A stretch of DNA of 64,000 nt from assembly GCA_017849555.1 (NCBI GenBank), contig JAFIGU010000003.1, positions 1 through 64,000 of the forward strand, written 5' to 3'. The position numbers and the translations under genes are program-made. This document shows positions 25,485 to 34,224 of this stretch, one piece after another. Each line of letters starts with the position of its first letter. Position 1 is the stretch's first letter. A model generated the notes under the pieces. The model was not told where the DNA came from and did no database searches. It was given only the letters and a program-made list of their open reading frames with translations. Origin of the DNA: Sphingomonas sp. Lineage in GTDB: Bacteria > Pseudomonadota > Alphaproteobacteria > Sphingomonadales > Sphingomonadaceae.

Positions 25485-27158
25485 TTAGCCCCTGAGCTGG
25501 CGGACCGCATGATCCGCCGCGCGCGCTGTGAGGGCCATGAAGGTAAGCGACGGATTGACGCACGATGCGGACGCCATTTGCGCCCCGTCGGTGACGAACA
25601 GATTGGCGGCATCATGCGCCTGGCTCCATTTGTTGAGCACCGAAGCGCGCGGGTCGGCGCCCATCCGCGCCCCACCCATTTCGTGGATCGCGTCGCCGGG
25701 CACATGCTCCTCCTCAAGCGTCGAGACATTGGTCATCCCGACCGCCCTCAGCATCGCTTCGCCCTGCGCGCGGGCGTCGGCGATCATCCGCAATTCGTTA
25801 TCGCGGAACCGCACGTCGAAGCGCATCAGCGGCATGCCGAAACGATCGACCTTGGCGGGATCGAGCGACACCGCATTGTCGGCGTAAGGCAGGCATTCGC
25901 CGAACGCCATCATCGTGAACTTCCAGCCGCCGTAACGGCGCATGCCGTGCTTCATCGATGCGCCGAAACCGATCGGCGCCGCCGCCTCGCGCCGCGCGCC
26001 GCCTTGATAACCGTAGCCACGCGTGAAGCCGAGGCCCTCGTCGCCATTCATATTGCGGAAACGGGGAATATAGATCGCGCCGGGGCGGCGGCCATATTCG
26101 ATATAGTCTTCCATTCCAGGAATGTCGCCGCTCGTCCGGACCCGGAAGATGTGATCCATCACATAGCGGCCGAGCGTACCGCTGCTGTCGAAATGGCTGC
26201 GCGCGCTCCCCGCCGGGCGCGAGTTGAGCAATATCTGGGTCGATGCCATCGCCGACGCGCAAAGGAAGACGAGATCGGCGTTGACCATTTCGGCCTGCCC
26301 GGTCGTCGCATCGACGAAGCGCACACCGGTGACGCGCTTTTTCGTCGCGTCATAATCAAGGCTGGTCACCACCGCGTCGGATCGCAGCGTCAGACGACCG
26401 GTCGCGCGGGCCGCGGGGAGCGTGACCGCCTGGGTGGAGAAATAGGCACCGAACGCGCAGCCGTTGGCGCATTGATTGCGGAACTGGCATTTCGTGCGGT
26501 TCTGATCGGGCCGGTCTTCGGTCAGATTGGCCAGCCGGGCATTGATCAGCCTGCGCCCGGGAAATTGCGTTTCGAGCCGCTGCTTGAACCATTTTTCCGC
26601 GATGTTCATCGGCATCGGTGGCTGAAAGTCGCTATCGGGGAGATAGGGAAGATTGTCGCGCGAGCCCGAGACGCCGATATATCGCTCGACATAACTGTAC
26701 CAGGGGGCGAGGTCCTCATAGCGGATCGGCCAATCCCCATCCACGCCCTCGCGCTTGTTCGCGGCGAAATCGTCCGGGCCCCAGCGGAACACCCAGCGCG
26801 ACCAGATCAGCGATTTGCCGCCAACCGCGGCCGGCCTGATCCAGTAGAATTTGCTGCCCTCGCCGTAAGCATAGGGATTTATTCGATCGTTATTGTAGAA
26901 AGCCATGTTGCTCGGCGAGACATAGCCGTGTTTCGAGATGAAATAGTCGCTCTCGATCAGCCGCGCAGGCATCTCGTTACGCGCCGGCACTTCATAGGCG
27001 GGGCGCCCGTCATACGTATAATCCTCGCCGTGCTCGACGGCGCGGCCGCGATCGAGCATTAGCACGCGCAGCCCCTTTTCGGTGAGCTCCTTCGCGGCGA
27101 GCCCGCCGCTCACCCCCGAACCGACGACGATCGCATCGAACCTGTTGGTCGAAGCCAT
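25485..27158 (-). CDS. GMC-family FAD-dependent dehydrogenase, catalytic subunit
   Basis: A 557-aa GMC oxidoreductase with FAD motif VVGSGVSGGLAAKEL (about residues 11-25), PAAVGGKSLIWSRWVFRWG, a Cys-rich insert TKCQFRNQCANGCAFGAY (possible iron-sulfur or structural site, as in glucoside 3-dehydrogenases), and the C-terminal HEMGGARMG. ATG 27158 has a strong GGGAGGGA. There is no signal peptide of its own; it is probably exported with the Tat-tagged small subunit encoded upstream. With that subunit and cytochrome c it should oxidise a sugar or glycoside hydroxyl, most likely at C3. Confidence 0.88.
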   Translation of the reverse strand: MASTNRFDAIVVGSGVSGGLAAKELTEKGLRVLMLDRGRAVEHGEDYTYDGRPAYEVPARNEMPARLIESDYFISKHGYVSPSNMAFYNNDRINPYAYGEGSKFYWIRPAAVGGKSLIWSRWVFRWGPDDFAANKREGVDGDWPIRYEDLAPWYSYVERYIGVSGSRDNLPYLPDSDFQPPMPMNIAEKWFKQRLETQFPGRRLINARLANLTEDRPDQNRTKCQFRNQCANGCAFGAYFSTQAVTLPAARATGRLTLRSDAVVTSLDYDATKKRVTGVRFVDATTGQAEMVNADLVFLCASAMASTQILLNSRPAGSARSHFDSSGTLGRYVMDHIFRVRTSGDIPGMEDYIEYGRRPGAIYIPRFRNMNGDEGLGFTRGYGYQGGARREAAAPIGFGASMKHGMRRYGGWKFTMMAFGECLPYADNAVSLDPAKVDRFGMPLMRFDVRFRDNELRMIADARAQGEAMLRAVGMTNVSTLEEEHVPGDAIHEMGGARMGADPRASVLNKWSQAHDAANLFVTDGAQMASASCVNPSLTFMALTARAADHAVRQLRG

Positions 27159-27183
27159 ATATTCCCTCCCCCAAGGATCGCGG

Positions 27184-28020
27184 TCAGACGCGCAGCGCGC
27201 GGAGCGCGGCGAAACTCTTGCTGATATCAGGGAGGTAAGGCGCCGGGGCCTGATCGTTCTCGACATAGAAATGACGCACCCCGGCCGCGCTTCTCAGCTT
27301 GAACAAGGCCGCAAAATCGATCGTCCCCGCGCCTATTGCGGCCATGCCGCCATCGGCCCGCATGTCCTTGACATGGAAAGCATAAAGCCGCTCCGATAGC
27401 TGATCGATAAGCGCGGCGACTTTCTCTCCGGCACGCGTCGCCCAATAAAGATCGAGTTCGATCTTCACCGCCGTGGGATCGGTTTCGCGCATCAGGCGAT
27501 CGAACAGGCTGACCCCGCCCGGTTTGTTGACGAACTCGAATTCGTGATTGTGATAGGCAAAACCCAGCCCGGCGGTTTTGAGATCGGCGGCGAAACGGGT
27601 GAAATGGTCGAGTGCGCTCTGCCATCCCGGCCCGCTGCGATGTTCGGGCATCATATAGGCCACGATGACCGTATCCGCGCCGAGCGTCTTGGCCATCGCG
27701 ACGCTCTGCTCGAAATTGTTACGCAATGCGTCGAAGCCGACATGGATCGACGGCGCCTTGAGCCCGAGCCGGTCGAGCGTCGCGCGCAGCAGGGCGTGGT
27801 CCATCTTTTCGTAATTGGCGCCGCCGAACTCGACTTCGCGATAACCGATACGCGCGACCTTCTCGAGCGTGCCGAGCGGATTTTTCTCGAAGATGTCGCG
27901 CACGGTATAGAGTTGCAGGCCGATCGGTCCGACCTGCGCCGCGCCGACCGGCAAGTTGATAGCGGCGGCCGCAACCGTAGCGGCGGCGCACGAAAGCAGA
28001 TTTCTGCGTGTAACGGTCAT
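27184..28020 (-). CDS. Tat-exported xylose-isomerase-like TIM-barrel protein
   Basis: A 278-aa sugar phosphate isomerase/epimerase family TIM barrel with a twin-arginine signal (TRRNLLSCAAATVAAAA, residues 4-20). Metal-site motifs include IGYREVEFGG, AYHNHEFEF, KIELDLYWATRAGE and AFHVKDM. It overlaps the small-subunit gene by 4 bp. Relatives near GMC or Gfo/Idh oxidoreductases act on 3-keto sugars, including elimination or hydrolysis of 3-keto-glycosides. A periplasmic location, next to the periplasmic dehydrogenase, fits cleavage of the oxidised glycoside before uptake. The activity itself is inferred. Confidence 0.82.
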   Translation of the reverse strand: MTVTRRNLLSCAAATVAAAAINLPVGAAQVGPIGLQLYTVRDIFEKNPLGTLEKVARIGYREVEFGGANYEKMDHALLRATLDRLGLKAPSIHVGFDALRNNFEQSVAMAKTLGADTVIVAYMMPEHRSGPGWQSALDHFTRFAADLKTAGLGFAYHNHEFEFVNKPGGVSLFDRLMRETDPTAVKIELDLYWATRAGEKVAALIDQLSERLYAFHVKDMRADGGMAAIGAGTIDFAALFKLRSAAGVRHFYVENDQAPAPYLPDISKSFAALRALRV

Positions 28021-28586
28021 GCGGAATATACCTTGTTGATTTTAGAGTAGAGAAACGCGCCGTCATACTCGCCCGGCACCGGGAGATATTCGCGCTCCTG
28101 GGTCATCCCGATCTCCGACGTGTAATAACCGGTGATGACGAGCTGCCGGAACAATTCGAAGAATGCAGGGGCGGCAGGCAGATTATTGTTCATCGCCAGC
28201 GCCAGCAGCGCATCCTGTTGCGCGGGCGTCGCATTCACCGCGGACACGCCGTAATCGCTTATGCTCCGCGCCTCGATCGCATCGAGCCCGGCGACGATCG
28301 GCACGCGATCCTCGGGGAGCGCCCAATCGGCGAGCAGTTTCTCGATATAATCGGGCACGCCAGCGGCAAGCGCGCCGGGCGTATCGGTGGTCGGGATGAC
28401 GCGTTCGCTCAGCGCGGCCATCAACGCGCGCTGTGCAGGCGTAAACACCGCCGCGCTCGGCGGACCATCGGCAATGACCGGAACCGCGGTCGGGGGCACG
28501 GTCGCGGCGGCGCGTGCGATCGGCGCAAAGACCTGCGCGCCGAACAGCCCGATGACGCCGGCGAGCGCCGCTCTGCGATCAATCAT
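28017..28586 (-). CDS. Gluconate 2-dehydrogenase subunit-3-like, Tat-exported small subunit
   Basis: A 189-aa protein of the gluconate_2-dh3 family. Signal MIDRRAALAGVIGLFGAQVFA has the twin arginine. The body contains TPAQRALMAALSERVIPTTDTPGA and YYTSEIGMTQEREYLPVPG-type segments, which are typical. It is the hitchhiker/maturation subunit of GMC dehydrogenases in the periplasm. ATG 28586 follows AGGAGG. It overlaps the isomerase gene by 4 bp and follows the cytochrome c gene by 27 bp. Confidence 0.88.
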   Translation of the reverse strand: MIDRRAALAGVIGLFGAQVFAPIARAAATVPPTAVPVIADGPPSAAVFTPAQRALMAALSERVIPTTDTPGALAAGVPDYIEKLLADWALPEDRVPIVAGLDAIEARSISDYGVSAVNATPAQQDALLALAMNNNLPAAPAFFELFRQLVITGYYTSEIGMTQEREYLPVPGEYDGAFLYSKINKVYSA

Positions 28587-28613
28587 TGCCCCCTCCTGTT
28601 GGTGCCATCACTG

Positions 28614-28982
28614 TCATTTGGCGCGCTGGCTTTTCAGATAGGCGATGATCGCCGTGCGTTTCGCTGGATCGGGCGTGCCGATACGCATCCGCACGCCAGG
28701 AATCTTCTTGGCCGGGTTGGCGAGAAATTCGTTGAGCGAGGCCTCGTCCCAGTTGAGCTTCGCGCGCCTCAGCGCAGGCGAATAAGCAAAACCGGGCACC
28801 GTCCCTGCGGCGCGCCCCACCACCCCGTGAAGATTGGGGCCCAGCCCGTTCTTGCCACCCCTCTCGACGGTGTGGCAGGCGCGGCATGCGGCGAAGGCCG
28901 GCGGGGCGGGCGCGCTCTGCGCAAGCGCCGGCACGGCGATCGCGATCGCCGCCGCGGCCGCCAATCCCACATATAGTCTCAT
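28614..28982 (-). CDS. Class I c-type cytochrome, electron acceptor of the dehydrogenase
   Basis: A 122-aa periplasmic cytochrome c with a cleavable signal ending near ALAQ, heme motif CRACH (residues 33-37), GLGPNLHGVVGR and axial Met in GVRMRIG. ATG 28982 overlaps the Gfo/Idh stop by 4 bp. It would pass electrons from the GMC dehydrogenase to the respiratory chain. Confidence 0.9.
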   Translation of the reverse strand: MRLYVGLAAAAAIAIAVPALAQSAPAPPAFAACRACHTVERGGKNGLGPNLHGVVGRAAGTVPGFAYSPALRRAKLNWDEASLNEFLANPAKKIPGVRMRIGTPDPAKRTAIIAYLKSQRAK

Positions 28983-30157
28983 GTCTCCACGTCGCTCCAT
29001 TTCTCCGCCGATGCGGCGTTGGCGACCGCGGTCTCGGCGAACCGCATCGTGCGCAATCCTTCGGTGAGGCCAGGGAGCCAGCAACAATTGTCCGGCTGCG
29101 GCGCCGGGCCGTTGCGAATGCTCGCGGCGAATGCGCGATAGATATTGGCAAATGCTTCGATATATCCCTCGGGATGGCCCGCCGGGGTTCGCGTGAGCGC
29201 CAGCGTGCGCCGGTCGAGCCCCGGCCCGCCGGCGCGGATCATTTCAGCGGGACGATCCAGCCAGCGCAGCATCAGCGTGTTCGGCTCCATTTGCGCCCAT
29301 TCCAGCCCGCCCAATTCGCCGTGGATCTTAAGCCTCAATCCGTTTTCCTCGCCGGCGGCGACCTGTGTGGCCTTCAGGACGCCGCGCGCGCCGCCGCGGA
29401 AGCGCAGCAACATACTCACATCGTCGTCCAGCCGCCGGGCCGGCACATGTGTCGCGAGCTCGGCGCAAATCGCCTCGACCCGCAAACCGGCAACATGTTC
29501 AGCCAACTGGAACGCATGGGTGGCGATATCGCCGAGGCATCCACCAAGCCCGGCGCGCGCCGGATCGGTTCGCCATTCGGCCTGCTTGTTTCCCTCCGCG
29601 TCGATCGGTCTGCTGAGCCAGCCTTGCAGATACTCGATCTGAACCAGCCGGATCGCGCCGAAATCGCCCCGCGCCACGCGTAGCCGCGCTTCCTCGACCA
29701 AGGGATAGCCGCAATAGGTGAAGGCGAGTGCGAAGGCCCGCCCGCTGCGGGCCGCCGCCTGCGCGACCGCCTCGGCCTGGGCCATATTCAGCGCCATCGG
29801 CTTTTCGCACAGGACGTGGAAACCGGCGTCGAGCGCGGCGATCGCCACCGGTGCATGAAGATGGTTGGGCGTGACGATCGCGATCGCATCGATGCGCTGG
29901 CGCGCCGGCAATGCGCGCTCGTGATCGATCAGATCGGTGAACGACGCATAGATGCGCCGTGGATCCAGCCCGAGCCGTTCGCCGGTCCGCGCGTTGCGCG
30001 CTGCATCGGTGCTGAACGCGCCCGCGGTCATCACCCACGCGCCGTCGAGGGCGGCGGCCATACGGTGGATCGCGCCGATGAAAGCCCCTTCGCCGCCGCC
30101 CACCATACCGAGCCGGAGCGGGCCGTTCTCGATCCAATCGTCCCCGCCCGCGATCAT
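28979..30157 (-). CDS. Gfo/Idh/MocA-family oxidoreductase
   Basis: A 392-aa NAD(P)-dependent oxidoreductase. It has a Rossmann start RLGMVGGGEGAFIG, VTPNHLHAPVA, the catalytic Lys in the family signature LCEKPMAL, and a C-terminal alpha/beta domain with GGCLGDIATHAFQLAEH. There is no signal peptide, so it is cytosolic. ATG 30157 overlaps the upstream isomerase-like gene by 4 bp. It probably reduces a 3-keto sugar back to the sugar after uptake, or oxidises an inositol-like compound. Confidence 0.88.
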   Translation of the reverse strand: MIAGGDDWIENGPLRLGMVGGGEGAFIGAIHRMAAALDGAWVMTAGAFSTDAARNARTGERLGLDPRRIYASFTDLIDHERALPARQRIDAIAIVTPNHLHAPVAIAALDAGFHVLCEKPMALNMAQAEAVAQAAARSGRAFALAFTYCGYPLVEEARLRVARGDFGAIRLVQIEYLQGWLSRPIDAEGNKQAEWRTDPARAGLGGCLGDIATHAFQLAEHVAGLRVEAICAELATHVPARRLDDDVSMLLRFRGGARGVLKATQVAAGEENGLRLKIHGELGGLEWAQMEPNTLMLRWLDRPAEMIRAGGPGLDRRTLALTRTPAGHPEGYIEAFANIYRAFAASIRNGPAPQPDNCCWLPGLTEGLRTMRFAETAVANAASAEKWSDVET

Positions 30158-31224
30158 TGATCCGGCCGCCGTGGCGCGATGCCCAGGATCGCGTGGACCG
30201 ACTCCCGCCCCACGCCGCTCGATGCGAAATCATCGAACGCCTGCTCAGTGCGGCGGACGATATGATTTCGGATGAAGGATGCGCCTTCGCGCGCGCCGTC
30301 CTCGGCGCGTTTCAACGCACATTCCCATTCCAATACCGCCCATCCAGCATAGTCATATTGCGCCAGCTTGCTGAAGATCGTCCGGAAATCGACGTGCCCG
30401 TCGCCGGGAGAGCGGAAGCGCCCCGGGCGGTCGACCCAATGCTGATAACCGCCATAGACCCCGGATCGCCCGGTCGGATTGAATTCGGCGTCCTTGACGT
30501 GGAAGCAGGCGATTCGCGCGTGATAACGGTCGATGAAATCAAGATAGTCGAGCTGCTGCAGCACGAAATGCGAGGGATCGAACAGGATGCACGCGCGCGG
30601 ATGATCGCCGGTGGCGGCAAGGAAACGCTCCCATGACGCGCCGTCATGCAGGTCCTCCCCGGGATGCAATTCGAAGGCGCAATCGACCCCGGCTTCGTCG
30701 AACGTGTCGAGAATGGGGATCCAGCGCCGTGCCAGCTCGGCAAAGGCTTCCTCGATCAACCCCGGCGGGCGCTGCGGCCAAGGATAGAGATAGGGCCACG
30801 CCAGGGCCCCGGAAAAAGTCGCATGCGCCTTTAGCCCAAGGTTGGCGCTGGCCTTCGCGGCAAGCTTGAGCTGCTCGATCGCCCACGCCTGCCGCGCATC
30901 GGGGCGGCCGCGCAGTTCGGGCGGTGCGAACCCGTCGAACAATTGGTCATAGGCGGGATGCACCGCTACGAGTTGCCCCTGCAGATGCGTCGACAATTCG
31001 GTCGGCTCGATGTCATATCGGCGCAGCATCCCGCGCAACTCGTCGCAATAATCTTTGCTTTCGGCCGCCAACGGCAGATCGATCAGCCGCGGATCGCACG
31101 GAATCTGCACCCCCATATAGCCGAGGTCCGCCGCCCATCGCGCGAGCGTTTCCAGCCGATCGTAGGGCGCGGTATCGCCGAGGAACTGGGCGAGGAAAAG
31201 CGCTGGCCCCTTCATCTCGCTCAT
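30154..31224 (-). CDS. Cytosolic xylose-isomerase-like TIM-barrel protein
   Basis: A 356-aa sugar phosphate isomerase/epimerase family protein without signal peptide. Metal-type residues are seen in CAFELHPGEDLHDG, CILFDPSHFVLQQ, CFHVKDAEF and VLEWECAL. ATG 31224 overlaps the MFS stop by 4 bp. It differs from the Tat-exported homologue at 27184 in length and location, so the two probably act on the same sugar series in different compartments, for example as an epimerase or isomerase of a keto sugar. Confidence 0.85.
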   Translation of the reverse strand: MSEMKGPALFLAQFLGDTAPYDRLETLARWAADLGYMGVQIPCDPRLIDLPLAAESKDYCDELRGMLRRYDIEPTELSTHLQGQLVAVHPAYDQLFDGFAPPELRGRPDARQAWAIEQLKLAAKASANLGLKAHATFSGALAWPYLYPWPQRPPGLIEEAFAELARRWIPILDTFDEAGVDCAFELHPGEDLHDGASWERFLAATGDHPRACILFDPSHFVLQQLDYLDFIDRYHARIACFHVKDAEFNPTGRSGVYGGYQHWVDRPGRFRSPGDGHVDFRTIFSKLAQYDYAGWAVLEWECALKRAEDGAREGASFIRNHIVRRTEQAFDDFASSGVGRESVHAILGIAPRRPDQ

Positions 31225-32468
31225 GCCTCGTCCGCCCGCCGCTCGTCGCGAAAGAAGAGTTGGAACAGCGCGGCGATCACCAGAGCGGCAATCGCCGGAT
31301 ACCACCACAATTGGTGCCAGTCGGCGATGCCCGGGGCGGCGGGTAATTGAGCGTATAGCAAAGCACCGATCTGCGAGCCCAGCAGCATGCCGATGCCGTA
31401 GGTGACCAAGGTCAGCATGCCCTGCGCCTGCGCGTTGACGCCTTTGGGCGCGGCGATGATGCCGGTGTAGATCGCGCCCGCGACGAAGAAGAAATCATAG
31501 CAGACGCCGTGCAGCGCCACGCCGAGATAGATGGCCCACAACCCGGCATCGCCGTCGCCGATCGCGAACAGCGCATAACGCACCGCCCAGGCGATCATGC
31601 CGGCCAACAGCAGCGGCTTCACCCCGAGGCGCCGGTACAGCCACGGCATCGCAACCATGAAGGCCAGCTCAGACATTTGCCCGATCGCCATCGTGCCGCC
31701 GACATTGTCGATCCCGACCGTGCCGAGATAGGGCGAGGCATAAGCATAATACATCGCAAGCGGGATCGAGATCAGCGTCGCGCAGATCGCGAAGATCAGG
31801 AAAGAACGCTGGCGCAACAGCGCGAATGCCTCGACGCTCAAGAGCTGTCGCACCAGCCCGTCGCCGGCGGGCGCATCGGCCTCGACCTTCGGCAAGGTTA
31901 GGCTGTAGATGCCGAGCGCGAGCGAGACGATGCCGGCGACGCGGAATATCTCGGGGCTCGCCGACAGGCCCGCCCAGCCGACGATCAGCCCGGCGGCGAT
32001 CCAGCCAAGCGTGCCGAATGCCCGCACCAGCGGGAAGCGATCGGCGCGCGCGCCGAGCCCCTTCAACGCGATCGTGTTCGCGAGGCCGACTGTCGGCATG
32101 TACAGGATCATATAGCCGAGCAGCAGCCAGACGAAGCTGCTCCCCGCCGCCGGCGTCACCAGCACCGGGAGCGCGAGCAGGATCGCGCCGCCGAGGAGAT
32201 GGAGGATGACCATCAGCGCACGCGGGCTGAGATACCGCGTCGCCGCCATCCCGAGCAGGAAGGAGCCGACGACCGAGGCGATCGGGCCGACCGAATAGGC
32301 ATGGCCGATCAGATTGCCGATGCCGACCGATTGCATGACCAGCCCGAGCGTGACGTTCCACGCCCCCCAGATGAAGAATTGCATGAACATCAGCGCGCTC
32401 AACCGCGCGCCAAGCGCTCCAGACGCCGGCGGTGCTAGCGCTGACATAGCGTCACCCGATTCCGCCAT
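31221..32468 (-). CDS. MFS transporter of the nucleoside/sugar:H+ symporter type
   Basis: A 415-aa transporter with 12 predicted helices and an N-terminal motif MQFFIWGAWNVTLG, typical of the Nuc_H_symport branch, which in sphingomonads often sits in sugar clusters. ATG 32468 was chosen because GGAGGGAGGGG lies upstream. It is the first gene of the seven-gene operon reaching to 25485 and is divergent from the LacI regulator. It likely imports the sugar or keto sugar produced in the periplasm. Confidence 0.85.
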   Translation of the reverse strand: MAESGDAMSALAPPASGALGARLSALMFMQFFIWGAWNVTLGLVMQSVGIGNLIGHAYSVGPIASVVGSFLLGMAATRYLSPRALMVILHLLGGAILLALPVLVTPAAGSSFVWLLLGYMILYMPTVGLANTIALKGLGARADRFPLVRAFGTLGWIAAGLIVGWAGLSASPEIFRVAGIVSLALGIYSLTLPKVEADAPAGDGLVRQLLSVEAFALLRQRSFLIFAICATLISIPLAMYYAYASPYLGTVGIDNVGGTMAIGQMSELAFMVAMPWLYRRLGVKPLLLAGMIAWAVRYALFAIGDGDAGLWAIYLGVALHGVCYDFFFVAGAIYTGIIAAPKGVNAQAQGMLTLVTYGIGMLLGSQIGALLYAQLPAAPGIADWHQLWWYPAIAALVIAALFQLFFRDERRADEA

Positions 32469-32511
32469 GCATCCCCTCCCTCCCGTTCTGTTTATTCGCG
32501 CTCCCTGCCGA

Positions 32512-32525
32512 TGTAAAGGATTACA
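32512..32525. promoter_or_regulatory. CcpA/LacI-like operator of the glycoside-oxidation module
   Basis: TGTAA-A-GG-A-TTACA is a perfect 5-bp inverted repeat with LacI/CcpA geometry (consensus TGTAANCGNTTACA), flanked by A and T to make 6-bp arms. It lies between the divergent MFS and lacI genes. A further TTACAT half-site is at 32558-32563. Confidence 0.65.
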
Positions 32526-32572
32526 TGCTTTTGCCGTCGACAAGCCGACACAACAAATTACATGAGGCTATT

Positions 32573-33580
32573 ATGCCGACGATCATCCAGGTCGCCGCCG
32601 CGGCGGGCGTCTCCACCGCGACGGTATCGCGGGTATTGAGCCGCCCCAATCAGGTATCGGACGCGACGCGTCGACGCGTGCTCGAGGTCGTCGACACGCT
32701 GGGGTACAAGCCCAATGTGGCGGCGCGGACGTTGCGCACCTTGCGCGCCGCCCGGATTCTCGTCCTCGTCCCCGATATCTCCAATCCGTTCTTTGCCAGC
32801 GTGATCCGCGGCGCGGAGGAGGCGGCGCGCGACGCGGGCTATGCGGTGATCGTCGGCGATACGCGGCATGATCCGCAGATCGAGGATCAATATGCCGACA
32901 TGCTGTCCGGCCGCGAGGTCGACGGGCTGATCTTTCTTGGTCATCGCCTGCCCGACAATCTGCAGGACTTGGTGTCTCGACACGGCGGACGCGCCCCGAT
33001 CGTCAACGGCTGCGATTATAGCCCGGATCTCGGCGTGCCGAGCGTCCATATCGATAACCTTGCGGCCGGTCGCGACGCGCTCGAACATCTCATCGGGCTG
33101 GGCCATCGCGATATTGCTGTAATCATGGGGACACCGGCGAGTCCGCTCAACCGAGACCGGCTGGCGGGTGCCCGGGAGGCGGCCAAACGGCACGGCATCG
33201 ATGACAGGTTGCAGGTGCGCGTCGGCGACTATTCGGCGCAATCCGCCTTCGACCTGACGGGGGATCTCATCGCGCGCGGCGCGACCGCGCTATTCTGCTT
33301 CAGCGACGAAATGGCGATGGGCGCGATCAGCGCGATCCACCACGCGGGGCTCGGCTGCCCGGATGATATCTCGGTCGTCGGATTTGACGATTTGCCCTCG
33401 GCGCGCTTTCTTCAACCGGCGCTCACCACGATCGCTCAGCCCAAGGAGTTGATCGGGCGCCATACGGTCGAACAGCTCCTCGGCATATTGAGCGACGCCG
33501 ATTATCGGGCGGGGCAAATTATCTTGCCGCACGAACTCGTCGTGAGGTGCAGCACAGGATCGAGCGGCGGGCCCCGGTAA
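32573..33580 (+). CDS. LacI-family regulator of the glycoside-oxidation operon
   Basis: A 335-aa full-length LacI/GalR protein. The helix-turn-helix is TIIQVAAAAGVSTATVSRVLS (residues 3-23), hinge residues follow near YKPNVAARTLRT, and the sensor domain has VLVPDISNPFFASVIRGAEE and VVGFDDLPSARFLQPALTT. ATG 32573 has GAGG upstream. It is divergent from the seven-gene operon with one clear operator in between. It is likely a repressor released by a sugar or keto sugar. Confidence 0.9.
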   Translation: MPTIIQVAAAAGVSTATVSRVLSRPNQVSDATRRRVLEVVDTLGYKPNVAARTLRTLRAARILVLVPDISNPFFASVIRGAEEAARDAGYAVIVGDTRHDPQIEDQYADMLSGREVDGLIFLGHRLPDNLQDLVSRHGGRAPIVNGCDYSPDLGVPSVHIDNLAAGRDALEHLIGLGHRDIAVIMGTPASPLNRDRLAGAREAAKRHGIDDRLQVRVGDYSAQSAFDLTGDLIARGATALFCFSDEMAMGAISAIHHAGLGCPDDISVVGFDDLPSARFLQPALTTIAQPKELIGRHTVEQLLGILSDADYRAGQIILPHELVVRCSTGSSGGPR

Positions 33581-33589
33581 AACTACCGG
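33574..33589. terminator. Hairpin over the lacI stop codon
   Basis: CCGGTA-AAAC-TACCGG spans the TAA stop of the regulator and sits in a longer GC-rich inverted context. A likely terminator or mRNA end-protecting hairpin. Confidence 0.5.
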
Positions 33590-33622
33590 CGCCCGGGCCC
33601 GATCTCCCGCCCCGGTATCGCT

Positions 33623-33850
33623 TCAAAAATCGAAGCGAATCGATGCCGTCAGCGTCCGCGGCGCACCCGGCAGGATTTGCCCTGCCGAGGTTGCCGAGCG
33701 ATACCATTTGGTGTCGCCCAGATTGGTCATCGCCAGACGGAGATCGAACCGCGAGAAGCGATAGCCGAGCATCGCGTCTATCCGCTGATAAGCCGAGAGG
33801 ATCACGGTATTGGCGTTGTCGGTATAACGTTTCCCGCTGAACACAAGCCC
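33623..33850 (-). pseudogene. TonB-dependent receptor, C-terminal fragment
   Basis: About 74 codons ending in AYQRIDAMLGYRFSRFDLRLAMTNLGDTKWY and SIRFDF. This is the tail of a siderophore-type TonB receptor (barrel strands ending in Phe). The rest of the roughly 700-residue gene is missing. The break is near 33850, about 40 bp before the palindromic element at 33891. Confidence 0.8.
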
Positions 33851-33890
33851 CGCCTACGCGATGAACCCTGCGGGCGGACGGTAGCTTGTC

Positions 33891-34001
33891 TAGTGGTGAG
33901 AACACAACGGATGAGTCCCGGAATCCTTTCCCGTCATGCCGGGCTTGGCCCGGCATGACGGGTGAGAGATGCGGGAACCATCCGTCTGAATCTATCCACT
34001 A
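33891..34001. repeat. 111-bp palindromic (MITE-like) element
   Basis: The whole stretch folds back on itself. The ends are TAGTGG and CCACTA, then CGGATG/CATCCG and CCCG/CGGG, with a perfect 15-bp core stem CCCGTCATGCCGGGC and loop TTG at the centre (33930-33962). Flanking arms are about 70% complementary. It lies between two gene fragments. Non-coding; it resembles small palindromic mobile elements. Confidence 0.65.
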
Positions 34002-34224
34002 AATTCATTTTTCCTCTCCGGTCGGCATTTGGCGCTCCTTCAGAACGACCGCCGTTAGAAAAACATCCAATCGACTTGATAAACAGCCCGGCAAGCGCTG
34101 CCAGCACATCCTGATCGCGCGAGGGCCGCCCTCCGGTTCCGCTTCGCTCCACTTACGGCCAACACTGGCGACGGAGGTTATGATGCACTAACAATCAACC
34201 TGGACCACTCGCTGGAGGCCGATC
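34002..34224. other. Intergenic stretch without a recognisable gene
   Basis: About 220 bp between the palindromic element and the esterase fragment. No start-to-stop frame with a recognisable product was found. It may be the scar of an insertion sequence, given the debris on both sides, but I cannot name a family. Confidence 0.4.

Noticed and set aside
34002..34224. A named insertion-sequence remnant
   Set aside because: No transposase frame or recognisable inverted repeat could be identified, so only an anonymous stretch is reported.
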